From Phlebiopsis flavidoalba (Eukaryota; Basidiomycota; Agaricomycetes; Polyporales; Phanerochaetaceae): a stretch of DNA of 64,000 nt. Position numbers and translations under genes: made by a program. Of the stretch, positions 44,441-57,238 are shown in pieces (positions within the stretch are counted from its first letter, which is position 1; each line of letters begins with the position of its first letter). The notes beneath the pieces were generated by a model, which saw only the letters and a list, made by a program, of their open reading frames with translations, ran no database searches and had not been told where the DNA came from. The stretch covers positions 26,158 through 90,157 of the forward strand of contig JAOCPU010000083.1 of assembly GCA_035772785.1 (NCBI GenBank). The letters are read 5' to 3'.

Positions 44441-45462
44441 GACGAAAAGCCGCGGTACGGATCCGAGTCGATCCGCAGGTAGACTCGTGCAGAGCTTTAG
44501 TTCGGTCGTACCACCACAGACAAGCCGAGCGAAGTCCCAGTACGCACACGTCTTGTTGTAGGCCAGCAGCTCAAGTCTCAAGCCCGGTTTGTGAGTCGAT
44601 CGGGGAGAAGAACCTGCCCCAGGACGTGACTCAGAAAGCGAGTGCAGTATCACAGCAAGGTTCATTATCGCATCGTGTTCGAGGAACTTGGACGTACCAT
44701 TACCGAGATGGAAACGCTCTCAAGCTCACTTGAAGCCCTGATTGGTGCAGTCGAAGGTGAGAATATTATCTATCTGTGTGCAGTATGACTGGACTCATGA
44801 ATGGAACAGGCTTGAGAATACTCCACCAATGCGGTTGGGTACATCATGACATCAGTACTCAAGCAATATTCTTGTGGTCAACGGAGTGGGAAAGCTCTCC
44901 GATCTCGAATACGCTAACCGGGAGGCAGACCTTGAGCAACACGGACTTCGTACGGGGTGCGCAGAACACATTTGCTCTAGACAGCTATCATATGTGGGAG
45001 CTTATTCCTGAAGTAACTACAGCCTCTACTTCATCAAGTCCGGACCGTTGCGAACGAACTGAGAACAATTTCAGGCGCGCATCGTCTCTTCTACCTGCAG
45101 TACTTCGCAGCGGAAAGTGTGCGCTTCACCGCCACGTCGCAGCCTCCATTCGCCACCATGTGTGGGGCTTTGTACGATTCCCTGGTATCGGCTCTCAAAC
45201 GAAGGTGTCTTATATTTGAGAGAGAGCGCACTCGATCTACATGTCGACGAGTCCTTCTGGAAACGTAGAGCAAGCGCGGGCCCAATTGCCAGAATCAGAA
45301 GCGGTTCAGAGCGACACGTCTGCTAGTAGGAAGCGCAGTCCCGAAGCCGCGAAGATGAAGCTCAGGGAAGACTACTGCCACAAACGTCAAAGGATTGGTG
45401 ATGTAGCTGGCAATTCTTTATCTTCCACAGGACCTTCAAGGGTGCCTCACAGGCCCGGGTGA

Positions 45463-46299
45463 CTCGGTCGATGGCCCGGACGCAACAGTTACAGCAGGAG
45501 TAGGTGCCATTGTAACGTAGTTAAACTCCTTCGGCAGTACAAGAACTCTCTCGTTTGCGTTGCTTTTTCTCGATGTCTCTGTATCAGTACATCTTCCGCA
45601 CAACGAATACACACAAAATTAGGGTACGAAAAGAATTTTTGCCCAAAGACTACAATGGTCTCGAATCATGTGCAGTGGAGTAGTAAAAGACAAAAGATTG
45701 ATTGAGCGGAGGGAGGGTGATAGCGACGAAGTCGGGCTTGTACTCGACACGCTGGACCATGGGTATCTTGAGCAGAGCGCTGATAGATGGCCTCGAAGCT
45801 GTCGCGAAAATAAGGGTAGCTTAGAAGCTGACATCAGGGAATTAAATAACATTGTATGATTGCTTATCAGGGATATGCGCTGAGGGACTCAAGTGTAATC
45901 ACTAGACTCGGGCGTTTGGCCAGAAAGTTCGATGTGAATGAACATATCCTTGTTGCGCGACAAAAATTCTCTGGCGTTTTAAAGCTGGAAAGCACAGTCG
46001 GCCAACGCTTATCAAGAGCGATGCTGGTACTCACGATGCGAGCAAAGAGTTTATGTATACTAGATCACTCGAGTCAACATGCAGGAGTGAGCAAAAGAGG
46101 TGGAATACTTGGCTCACGTTCGCTCAAAGGGGAAACCAAAACTGGGCACGATAATTGAGCCATTGGCCATTGTCACCGTCATAGAAAGTGATGCACCAGC
46201 TATGAATATATAGTTATCTGGCATCAGGGAATACTGGCCGCTGTGAGACGGCGCATCATCCGGTGAATAAATCTGCGCAACTTACTAGAACAAGAGTGG
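45463..46299. other. FunK1 copy 5 3' flank and two unassigned open frames
   Basis: After the FunK1 3' flank (to about 45640), two plus-strand frames follow closely: 45668-45859 and 45856-46158. They overlap by a few bases, lack known domains, and could be chance. Confidence 0.25.
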
Positions 46300-47877
46300 C
46301 TATATAGCAACGACGCCGGTAAATCATGAGCTCGCCATTCGTATTCGGGTGATAGCGACCCACCAAGTGGCAAGACCGGTATTGATGGTATAAGAGGTCA
46401 ATTTATTCAGTATGTTGTCGCTGAACCGCGGTTGAGAGAGCTGGTAGACATTGACGCGCTGACGGGACTCACGTGCTTTGACATTTGTTCCTCATCGTCG
46501 AGAATAACCAGATCAAACAAGCAGTAATCGACACGTCCATCAAAACGATCATCGAGAAGGTCGTATAGTACATGAACTGACAACGAGTGAGTAACATGCA
46601 GGCAACACAGGTGGACTGGTGGTATCATAAAGTGTAGAACTCACAGATATTTTCTGAAATTGCTCGAGGGTCCTCAGGAAAAAGCTAGATGAGACGTCAT
46701 TCGTGTGACCTTGGGAGGATCAATGACGAGCATACATCCATACCCCAGAGCTTCATAAAAAAATAAACACCAGGCGAGTCATTCTCTTGATCACAGACGC
46801 ACCTAGTGTGATTCCTGTCGAACGCGAGTCAGCTACGACACCGCAGAAGGTGAAAAGGCATACCAAGCAACACCACATTCAGTAGCGCCTGCGGGTACAA
46901 CAGTCAAATACAAGGGATAGTCGACAGCGTGGAACGTACCATGAGGCCATGTTAAACAACTGTTTTTTGTTGCTCACTAGAGTAAGAACTTGTCAACGTT
47001 ATTCGAAGCAGCGTGCTGATCCATACATTTCCATATGCGATGTATGAAGCATCTGTCGAAGTCTATGTAAGCGACGAAGATTGTGAGACTGAGCGTAAGT
47101 AGTCACTCACCCTCTAACGACAGCGTCCACTCAGAGTCTATAAACTAATCTTATTCTACATTTAAATGAAAATTTATGAGGACGACGTACGGAGACCAAT
47201 AGGAGTGCCTATCGCGTAGGTAACGCATGAGTACTAGCCTTGCGAGCCGGGTTTTTATCAAGCAGCGCACCTTGATACTCCTGGTACAGACAAGATCAGC
47301 GAGGATTTACATCGAGAATCTCGGGGGGACGCAAGCACCAGACAATGGAGGCAATATTTATTGCGTTCCCAAAGTTTTGTATCGTATACCTGTGTTGAAG
47401 ATCAGCTGAGAGTGCGTGGATTTTGGACGGTGCAATAACGCACCAGTATAAGGTAGTTGTGAAAAAAAATCAAGGCCGTGTGAAGTGTCGCCAGTATCCT
47501 GCATTTGGTCAGCTCCATAAAATCGTGTGATGTCAGTCTTCTTCATCCAGATACACACCACAGGAGACCTATCTGGAACACCCCATACGCCATAGATTCT
47601 TCAGACGCATCTGTCTGTCGAGCAGGTACAGCCTCTCTTACCGAGCCCCCGAATGACAACGCCATCCCTCGACACCTCTGGTGTTGTGTGTGTTTGAAAA
47701 AAACGTGAAAATGACAAAGACTGTGAGCACGCGACGTGGCCGTAAAGTCTACAGCAGGACAGCAACGTTGCATGAGTGTGCGGTATAGGGCACTAATGTG
47801 TGCACGTACATTGCATCGGCAAGTCCGCCAAGTAACGCAGCACCGAGGGTGCTGCCCAAGGTCTGATCGACAATCAT
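46300..47877 (-). pseudogene. DUF6534-like integral membrane protein, decayed
   Basis: The DUF6534 group is a large Agaricomycete family of seven-helix membrane proteins of unknown function. From the ATG at 47877 the text MIVDQTLGSTLGAALLGGLADAM matches the family's N-terminal xxxTLGALLxGGLxxAxLYG helix; after a short intron the next exon opens LYGHVACSQSLSF. Around 47500-47400 the pieces RILATLHTALIFFHNYLILVRY and NPRTLS match the LDTLHxALxxHxLYYYLV...NP helix. Near 46560-46500 VLMDVSITACLIWLF parallels the late ADVxITAxLCWLL helix. Between these, stops and frame changes are frequent, so the gene looks broken. The end is not defined. Confidence 0.45.
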
Positions 47878-50312
47878 CTGGGAGAGAGGGACTGAGGGCT
47901 TTCGCAGCAAAGGTCTCACCGGGAGCCACAATAGGGGGCCTTTGATGTCGTGAGCTATAAGAATAGCTCAGATTAGCAGCACATCCGAGAGGAGCAAACG
48001 TACTTCAGTCTTTGCACATCCCGCAATCTCCACGTTGCTGGGAACGGGACAAGCCAAGTTTGGGTAAAAGCAGCGCTGCAGGAGACAATCAAACTATGTT
48101 CAAGCAGAAGCAGCAATGTAAGATGAGCGCGGCGGATAAAAAAGGGATACGTGAGTGAGATCGTGGTGAGTCTCTCCCGGTATGATTCTGCGCCGTTGCT
48201 AGAGCTTGGCCGGTGAGAACTGTCAGTGCGCCATTCGGATCCGAAGAAGAGGGAGTGCTGAGTGTGACCGTCGCAAACAGGCTGAGACGAGAGCAAATGG
48301 CGCATACCTGCAACAGCGCTATGGTGCATCCTGCCTCAAGAGTGGACGTGTGATGGGAAGTTAGACGACTGGATAGATATCAATTTCAGATGTCGCGTAC
48401 TCATACTGAGAGAAGTGAGCATACGCGCCGTGGAATGTCTGCACCATGAGCTGATATGCTAGTGAGCCGTCGCTGAACAGAATCCGTGAGCATGATCAGA
48501 AATGAGGTTGATAATCTTGGTCAGCCCAAGATAACGAGTTTTCAGCGAGCCCATCTCGGTCGAGCCGTGGAGCAATGTCCCGCACACGATGCAGATAGAC
48601 GTATCTTGTGAGATTATATGACGTCAACAGCGGTGACCTTCAAATAAAACAGATTTGAGTAAAATATAATCCGTTGGAGGGACGACACCAGGATGGTTTT
48701 CCATTATTTTTACGGAAGGAAACGACAGAGTGAGTCCTCTTGCTTGAGGAAACACAGTTCAATGCATCGAGGGAGAAACCGAGAGCTCCAATCAAAGAGT
48801 GAGTTCCCCGCGATGAAAACAGATGCAGCCTGTCAAAAAGGTGGTCGCGTGTTGTCTTGAGTACAGAAGAACAAGCTCATCTCCCGAGTAGAGACATGGC
48901 AAGTCTCTTCCTCACCCATAGAACAGCGCTCCCGTCCTCCCCGACCAAAAGATAAAAGTGCGAGCTTCTAGATCACATCGTGAGTGGCGAGCACAGATAC
49001 CTCCTAGCCTTTGCACCTACCCACTCGTGGGTGACGGGTATCGTAGCGCTTGACAGCCAGTCCATAGCGCACCTAGCGACTAGTGATTAGCGTACCAAAC
49101 AGAAACCATGGCGGGATCACATACCATTTCTTCAGATCGTGATGCGAACGGACTTCTCAGCTGACCGGCGTTCGGATGATCAAGAACCAGAGTCCTTCTC
49201 ATAACAGCGGCAGTTGCATTGCGGATGGACGTGTACCCATCCTCTGAGCCAGCTTCGGTGTAGTAGCGACCTAGAGATCATGAGCACCAATCAGAGGGAA
49301 AGAACGCCTGCTGTGAGGTAAGACAGGGTTTGACAAGAGCCTAAGTAGCAGCGACGAACAGGTCCCAGCCCTCGTTCCGAAGGAGGTGATTCGCTTTCCA
49401 TGGCGAACGCGCCTCACTGCCTGCGGGGCCACCATGAACCACGTCTTCAGGTTCATACGATTCTGTGGCCACGGGTCAAATACTGGAAGGCATTGTCAGC
49501 AATGTGAGCAAGGCGCGTCTGCGAGCGATGACCGACCTTCCAGGTGCACACATCCAGCAGGAGACCTCAGCGACGCCAAAGCCTACTCAGCGCCAACAAA
49601 CGATCGGTGAGCCAATGAACCAGCAGCCGGATGGCAGGAGAACCTTCTCCATCGACGATCCGTCTCAGGCTCCCACAGCGCAGTGCTCTATCTAACCGCA
49701 TAGCCTAACGGTCCGCTGCGACTCAAGTCGGCACCTTACGGGCCATCACGCTCACTCGGCACATCTCACAGCGACACAATGATCTGTACGTCTCGTCAGC
49801 ACGCGTCCTCACAGCGCATATAACGTTACTTACATGCGGTATGTATTTGCAGGATGGCGGTGGGTGGACGGACGCGCCACACGGTTTTGCGCCGTATCTG
49901 GTGCCGGCGCTTAGAGCCTTTGGCCCGGATCGATGCCATGTGGGGCTGTGATTGGGCTGCAACGAATATTTTGTCCGTTTTCCGCCTGCACTCCTTCGAC
50001 GAAAAATATTGGCCAACGGCTCGAGGGTAACTTATGAAGAGGCAATCCCCTCTAGCTCGGCCAGAGACAAGATACATCTCGCGTTAGGCCAATTGCCACA
50101 GTCCGAGCATTTTCTCAACCTTGCTAGATTTTTCGTGTGTGAAATCGAATGCAGTCATACCAAGACCCCTCACACGACCACACTGTCGCTTCAGTTTAGA
50201 AATGTGAAAAAATCCAAGAACATTAAAAATTACACTATTTCCTACATATACAAAGCAAACAGCACAAACACACAACAAATTCCGACACCCCTCTTCGTCG
50301 CCCCATCGGAGC
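47878..50312. other. No recognisable gene
   Basis: Short open frames on both strands only. A minus-strand frame at 48089-48313 ends in a hydrophobic stretch (FLSAALILHCCFC) but has no family match. The stretch near 50170-50280 is AT-rich, next to the 3' end of the sugar porter gene. Confidence 0.35.
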
Positions 50313-52790
50313 TCACGGGATGGGTATAAACCACACGCAGCCGACGAAGGGCTCCTGACGCATGTCCCGCGCCGCCAGGCGCATAATGCCTCTCTCCATC
50401 GACCGCCTCATGCTCATACAGCGGGGGAAGGGGTCGACGCGCATGCGGAAGATATACTTCTTTGATGATGTTCCCCGGCGAGCGACCTCGGAGGGCCTTG
50501 AGCTGGTAGGCTCGCGTGTTGTGCGCGTTGGCACCGAGAACACTATCCACCTCATCAGTAAAAGGGGTAAAAGGGAGAGGGGGAGAGATGTTACCTTGAT
50601 CGAGCTCCTCGATGCGAGGAGCGGCCCTTCGTCTCGGGGACAAAGAGCAGGTATGAGGACGAAACCCGAGGACGTTAACACCCCCCCCCACCCCGCGTAC
50701 CCACCGCGAACGCGCCCCCGGGGGCTTGAAACGCACCGAGGAGCTTAGCGGGAAACGTGTAATCACGCCGACGACAAAGTTGACAGAACCACAGGCACGG
50801 CCGTGCTGAGGGCTCATACGCCGCGATCCGCGCTACGGAGAGCGGATAAGCCCATCCCGCGGAATACAGGTAAACGGGAACGGGGGCCCTCGCCCCAGGA
50901 GCGAATGACCGCCATGCCAAAAGAAGCGGGGATATTGTCCAGCACAGGCCGACGACCGCGAGGCGGCCCGTGCCCTCGGAGAACAAAGAACAGTCCCGAA
51001 GCCGGTCATGAGTAGAGAAGAGCCCGCCATGAGCGGGCAAGGATCCGATGAGGAATAGAGAGGATGCGGCCGAGCCGAATGTTGTAGATCCGTTAGTAAG
51101 AAGTGCGGGGCAAAGGCAAACAGACCACAGCTTGTAGAGCCCTGAAGCCGAAAGGACGAACTGAGCATGGACTGGAGTCGTTCGTTGAAGCCCGAACTGA
51201 GGAGAAGATGTATTAAGCCTGTAGTACAGCGGATCACGTTATCACCTCCGCCAGAACTAGTCTGCATGAACATGAACGATCACGGAGGCGAAGCATCGCG
51301 CGCCGTGTTGCGCGGCAACCGTGTGAAGACAGCTCCTTGCTATCCCGCGCTGCCACGCTGTGGCTCGTCAGTCCTTCTCCGCCTCGAGCAGCACATGGAT
51401 GTCCCTGCAAATTCCAATCAGCGTCTGGCATCATAACGTTGAAGAGGCTGCAGACGTACAGTAGAAAGATCGCGCGCAGCCCTGGATCGGCGTGTGGCGC
51501 AGACGCAGCAGCGACCTGGTACGCCTTGTCGTAGCGGCCCTTGCCCAATCAACCAAAGCGGGGACTCGGGGCACAAGAACACCTGGCTCATGATAATCAT
51601 CACCGCAGGAATACCCCGCCTGCACGAAAAACAACCCGTCAGCATATACCCTAGTAGAGGATGGGGGCGGACGTACGCTGCCGAGCATGAGCCGCCAGTT
51701 GAGGCCGGTGATGTTGTGCTTGTCGGGGACGTGGTAGAACGCGAGGTCCATGACGTTTCCGATCATAATCCCAAACGCCGTCCACATTTGCCTTTGCCCC
51801 CCGTCAGTACCTTTATCACCCTTAATAACGACAGGAGCACCTTACCACATCATAACAAGCGCACCCCTAATAACCGCCGGCGCACACTCCGCCGCAATAC
51901 ACGGGCACCGTCGTCGACTTGGGCCCAATCCCGAACCCGAGGATGAAGCGCGCGACAAAAGGTAGTGCTGCCAGGGAGTTCGTGACGCCCTGCCAGATGC
52001 ACGTCGCGAACGAGAGGAGGCGGTGAGGAAAGATCGTGCCCCGGCGCCCGAGCCACTGGTTCAGCGGGTGCGTGAGCCAGCAGGATATCACGCGCCCGCA
52101 GCAGTAGCCAGAGCTATGTGAGGAAGTGAGGAAAATTAGGGTGGGTAAGGTGGAGGCATAAAGGGGAGGGAGGAGCGTACGTAGGGTGCCGAGTTGACGA
52201 GGCCGAGCAGCCATTGGTTCCGCCCGGCGTTTCCGTCCGTCGCGTTCGGGTCGATGTGGAACTGCTTCGCGAAAAAGAGGTTCGCGCCGTTGATCACGGA
52301 CTCGTCCATCTGCCCCCGCGGATCAGCATGCGGCGGCAACAAGAACACAGGAGACGGACGTACACCCTGGACGGCCGCGGCGAGCGAGCAGAAGGACGAC
52401 GAGGTAGTAGAGCTGCCAGGGCTGATCCCAGCGGTGCGTCAACCTCCCGTCCTTGAACACAGCCTTATCCTCGCTCGCTGAGCTGCTCCAAGCTCTCAAA
52501 CGCGGCGGGGGTCCTGCGCGACGAGCGCGCCCTTCTGGAGCTCGTCGACTGATGTGCTCGAGGCCGTGACCGCAGCGCGCGCAAAAAGCGCGAAGCGCGC
52601 GGAGGGCCTTGCGCCATCAACTTGTCGTGCGGGATCCCCGCGAGCCGGGTTCGTGATCTTGGCGTATTCGTTCCAGTCACCGCACCATTGTCCGATGTGC
52701 TGATAGCACACGACTGCCCGAGTCGTCGGAACGCGAGCTCCGTAGTTTCTCCGCCGGCGCGGTTACGTTTCTCGTTTTCCGTAAGACCAT
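50313..52790 (-). CDS. MFS sugar porter (sugar/polyol:proton symporter family)
   Basis: A 12-helix plasma-membrane transporter of the sugar porter family. From ATG 52790: a soluble N-terminus with EYAKITNPAR, LAGIPHDKLM and FESLEQLSE, then QGVDESVINGANLFFAKQFHI (helix 1 and first loop) and NQWLLGLVNSAPY. Next are CWLTHPLNQWLGRRGTIF (the helix 2-3 GRR motif), FATCIWQGVTNS, ARFILGFGIGPKSTTVPVY, then MWTAFGIMIGNVMDLAFYHVPD with HNITGLNWRLMLGS, and CPESPLWLIGQG/GKGRYDKAYQ (the PESPRWL motif after helix 6). The second half keeps MFMQ, GFNERLQ, LLLMTGF, GEGP-PFTY, YPLSV and, near 50600, IEELDQ of the PETKG..EE region. The close takes in MRVDPFPRCMSM-like text and the stop at 50313. Several introns exist, plus single-base frame breaks near 52700, 52450 and 50850. 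The N-terminal layout resembles fungal inositol/polyol-type porters, but the substrate cannot be set. Confidence 0.85.
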
Positions 52791-55700
52791 GATTTCGTTA
52801 GAGGGTGGGGTGGGAGAGATGCGGGGCGGGCCCCTGGGAAGAGAAGGTGGCGAGGGAGGCGCGGGATTGAAAAGTGTCGGTCTGCACCACAGGGACGCTC
52901 GCTGGATTTTATAGAGCCGGTGGTTGGGCCCCCTCGCCCGCGGTGCTCTCGCGCCGGACGATAAGCATCAGAAGACGAGCGCCCGACCCCACACGCATTT
53001 TCCATCATCCGAAGACCGGAAGGTGGGGCGCCCGCAACAGAAATTTTGAGGGGCACCGATCGCTTCCTTTTTTTCCCCAACCGCGTGGTCGCTTACCCCA
53101 CACGCTAGCGCCCGCCGCCGCCTTCGCCGCGCGCAGTCATCCCCGCGAGGACAACAAAAGCGGACCTTGCCGTCCTCCTGTCCGATAGGCTCAACTAGCC
53201 GAAATCTGAAAAGGCGAGAAGAATCTGCTTACCGGCGTACTTTGCGCTCGCCCCTAACCCCCCCTTTCTCGCACTTCTAACACAAAAAAAACTCGTCCGG
53301 CTAGAGAGGGGCGCACGGAAGAGCCTTGTCCTTTGGCGGTTATGTCACCGTCAGACAGAAATTCATCGTCTGCGTAACTGTGATCAACGGCATGAAAACT
53401 GGCAGTCCCCTGTGCGACCGGGGTTCGTGTGAATTTGAAGGTCGGTGGTGGAGCATCACATGGGTGTTCCTGTGAGCCAAATCTCTCACCGCCAGATCAG
53501 CATCGTATCTACGCAGGAGAGGTTAACAAGTGGGCAGACGGCCTGCGCGGGAAGACCGCGAAAGGGCACACCGAGGCTCTCGCCAATACACTCACGCCTT
53601 CAGACGCACACATGCCACCCCCCCGCGAAATGAAAACAACGAGCAGCACTCACCAGTATAGTCCGGCCCACAGAAACTCGCACCCGGCTGGACGCCCCCG
53701 GCGGGTGAGACACGCCCATCGATGTTCCGTGACGGGAGGGCCTCCTTTTTTTGCGCGGTCGCGCACACAAAACCGGCCCGCGCTCGCTTATCACGGCGCG
53801 CGCGTCGTCGCAGCGGTGCAGTGCAGCCCCATCACGAAGCAGCGGTCAGCTGCGTGCGCCCCTCTGCTCTCCCCGCGAGCATCTGCGCATACGTCCCAGC
53901 CACGCCTATTCAGTACGACTAAAGAAATTTTCTTGCGGCAAGGGGCGGGAGAAACGCAGAGGACGGGAGACGTCGGCTCGCGTACGAAAAAAAAAAAAGG
54001 TCCGAGGAGGTGGTGGAGCGAGAAGAGCGCAAACAATTGCAAAGCGATCGCCGATGGGCATCTGTGGCCGCAAAAGTTGTGATCGGCGCACAGCGGACCC
54101 GGCAGTCCCGGCCCCGCGCCCCCACGTCATACGCCCCCTTTGGGCGAACGATCCTCGGGAAAAATTTTCAGTTCTCTTCTCATCCCCTCTTTTTTTTTTG
54201 TTTCGTGACGAGGCTCCATCCTGTGCGGCACCGACGACAAATTCCACGGGTCCTCGCAGGCACGGAAGGACCATGGCGAGTGCTCCTGCGCCGCCCCAAC
54301 GGATCTCGTCGCACGGTGAGCACACCGTGGAGCACCCAACGCCAAACTAAAATCAGCGCATCGTCGCAGCACAAAACCCAAGATTCGCGGACGACACATA
54401 ACCCGCCGCTGCGCCGATCGACGCGCTACAGCCTTCCCCCGTGCCCATGATGATCGTCCGCAGGCCTCTCCACCACCACCCACGACAACAGCCCCCACCC
54501 ACGACAGCAACCTCTCACAACCCCGCTCGTTCCAAGGCCCCCTCTCACAAACCTGAACCCGCCATGCCCAGCAGGCGACCATCACAGTCCGAGGGTTTTC
54601 GCTGGCATGTACAAAACGCAGCCGCCCGGCACCCTCGGCACGGCGCCCCAGCCTCTACTTTCACGCTATCCAGTCTGCGGCCTTACTACGGCACAGCGCA
54701 GAAGTCTGAGACTTTGAGATGTGAGATGCGCTGTGCCTCGTTCAAAGTCCACGCTTGCCCGTGGATTGCCGGGCGGGGTACCGTTGCGGCTTCGGGGGTT
54801 TGGGAGAAGGTGAGTGGGTCGTTTACTTATACCGCGAGAGTGTTCTCATTCTCTTGCTCAGAGGGGGTGGAAAGAGTGCGCGAGACGACCCAGATGTAGA
54901 GGCCTCTGCGGTGTGGGGAGTGTAACTGGGACTCACGACGAAAGCTGCTATGAGAGTTTGGGTCAGATGCCTCGTCGTAAGGTGGGTGAAAATGCCAGCG
55001 GGCGTAGAGATACTGAAGCCGAACGTTTATGCTAGGTTAGACTTCACGCCCAGTGAGATCGTTCCTACGACTCCGACCCCCGAGCCACGCCTGGAACGCT
55101 CATAAAGGGATCCGGTCGAACGACCAAAACCAGTACGGCGACGCTCGTACACCACCATTCGGGGAAAAAAACGGACTGATGTGATCCGTGACGAGACCAC
55201 GAAAAGAAAAAAAAAAAAAAAGAACAATGCACTGGGAAATAGGGTCCTGTTTTGAGGGCTGCCCCTGGTCGACCAAAGGTTGAATTTACGACTCCAAAAC
55301 TCAATCCCCGCCACGACTGGAAGCGCAAGTTGACCTCAAGCTCGGACGACGGCACGCGTCGGACGGTAACGGCATGCGTTATGGACGCTCCCACAGCGGA
55401 GCCTCGCCAAAGTGCCTCCAAGCGGCGGCCGCAAGCCGACTGCAGGTGGTGGCCTCGTATAGTGGGGAAGCCGACAAACCTACATCCAATGCTTGCCAGG
55501 ACATCATCTCAGGAATGCGACGTCTATCGGTGAAGACGGAGTTACCATTGGGAACCGCAAGGACTGTGCTCGTCGTTGATTTGTCGCATCAACGCAGACC
55601 TTTCTTTGGTCAGCTGGAGGATTGTAGCGACGTTCGTCCCGCCGCCGATTCCGTCCTCCTGTCCAGCCTCCCACTGGCCCCCTCGTCCGAACGACAGAGC

Positions 55701-57238
55701 TATAACCTGGTGAAATCAAGCCGGTCTGTTTTCTCGACACTGTCTGGGATATTAACGTGGCTTCTTCGAGCAAGCTCTGCCCACTGGCATCCAGGCGTGT
55801 TCGCATCCTGTGACACGCCGCCCGCGTCTCCCGTGATCACACCTCGGACGGCTTTGTCAATCTTCGATTCAAGAGAAGCCCGTACACACGGCTCGACGCA
55901 AGACTGATCCCAGCTCTACGCATACAGCCAACTCATCCGCTAACGCTGCTGCTCGCGCACCGACGTCCCACGCCGTAAACACTTCTCTCGCAGATATCTC
56001 TGCCCCCCTTTCGCAGCCTTCCGAACCCCCAGACGAGTAGCCACCAGAGAAACACGCGGCCATCCTCTCGCACCATCGGGTTGCTTTCAGCGCAGGCCAG
56101 TACAGCTCCGTCTACACCTCCGAATACCTCCCGCGGCAGCTCCTCAGGTTCCTACCTCCCATACCACGCCTTGCACCACTACCCCTCCCGCGTCGAACAT
56201 CCCGAGTACTAGCCATCTTTACCTGCCTGCCCAGTGACGTGACCTCGACAACCACGACAGGCGCCTGTGTCCCGTGGGCTCCTTGATTACACACGCGGCG
56301 GGTCTGGATCCGCTGCCGATTGGCGTCGCACGTTAGAAAAACCAGCATTTAATACTACAGATTGCCAGAGTAAGATTTCTACGCTGTGGCTAGGTGGGAG
56401 GCCGTGTGACTTAGCGGATCAGCTGGTTAACTGTGATGAGTTAGAGCGGTGGACGTCCGGTGACGCGCCGCCTCGCTCTGGTCTTGTGGAACGTACCCCG
56501 CTCATCTCTGGGTCAGCACAAGGAACAAGCAGCACTATCGTTTGGTTTGTGTTTAGGCGCAAACGTTTTATTGTTGCAGGTAGTGGTTTGAGCCCGTGTA
56601 CATAATTACTGTGCTGTTCGCTTCGGCAAGATGGTTCCAGAGTTCAAAACGTCGGTGACCCGCCCTTTCAAGCGATGACAATTGACAAACACGAAATGAC
56701 ATGCGCTCCACGCATGACCTGCGCGCATAGACCAGGCTGCCGATCCACACGTCGCAGGCGCGCGCTTTGACAAGCTTGTTGACGCGGTCTCCCAGTACTG
56801 GCGGCCCGACAGACGGTGTCTAGTATAGGCCCATGGGGGCCGAGCGTGCACAGGACCCGTACGGTATTTCACACGGGCAGCGACCGGGAAAAAGTATTTC
56901 GAAAGCAGTGAAGGAAACGACGGCCAGGTGCATTAGAATAGCATTTTATTCGTGACATTACAACTACAGCCACAAAGTGCATTGGAGATAGTCTAAGAGC
57001 AAGCAAGACAACAAGACAATAGCGACGAGAAGACCGTTCGTGTGGGCAACCACATATACAACTCGTGAGGAGGTGGAGAGGGTGGTGGAGTGTAGTGATA
57101 GTGATGAGGTGATCAGAATATGTGAAGGAGGTGTATTGTGCAGAAAAGTGAATAGAGAAATGTAAAATTAATCATGGACGATGAGGAAACGCGGTGAAGA
57201 CCCGAGTGGTGGCGGGGAATTTTGAGTGTAAGTGACGG
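52791..57238. other. Long region without a confident gene
   Basis: The first part should contain the sugar porter promoter. Open frames of 140-220 codons occur at 53429-54082, 53751-54350, 54441-54899, 55374-55907 and 56267-56605 (plus), but their composition is low-complexity (arginine, serine and proline rich) and they overlap in several frames, so I do not call them. Poly-A or poly-T runs lie at 53990, 54190 and 55210. Confidence 0.35.

Larger units (their letters stand above)
42361..45462 (+). pseudogene. FunK1-type protein kinase, copy 5, interrupted
   Basis: A weak start at ATG 42361 is followed by DLDEAVVQLPVDFFTGDTGI near 42545, the N-terminal FunK1 region. Then PTLDFSCNPDWIPVASTRDSN, DYYGVLSVPPE and EKPYWHNIGVLGEFKKKA (42885-43080) precede an intron opening GTGAGTGTAC. 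MQEDPRRR, SLPFNFIE, LMYASTRRNSDGT-like text and VYKTVRIISDIGAE follow. An unrelated AT-rich stretch interrupts the gene at about 43870-44440. After it come RLVVGQQLKSQA, VHYRIVFEELGRT (44660), and the catalytic segment QCGWVHHDIST, in which the HRD arginine is histidine. LYDSLVSALKRR-like text and a tail with HKRQRIGDVAG (45380) finish at 45462. The mutated HRD, interruption and shifts make it a pseudogene. A foldback element lies 160 bases upstream of the start. Confidence 0.7.

Noticed and set aside
53429..54585. Overlapping open frames of up to 217 codons on both strands
   Set aside because: Low-complexity, arginine- and proline-rich text in several frames at once; expected by chance in GC-rich DNA and without splice-linked support.
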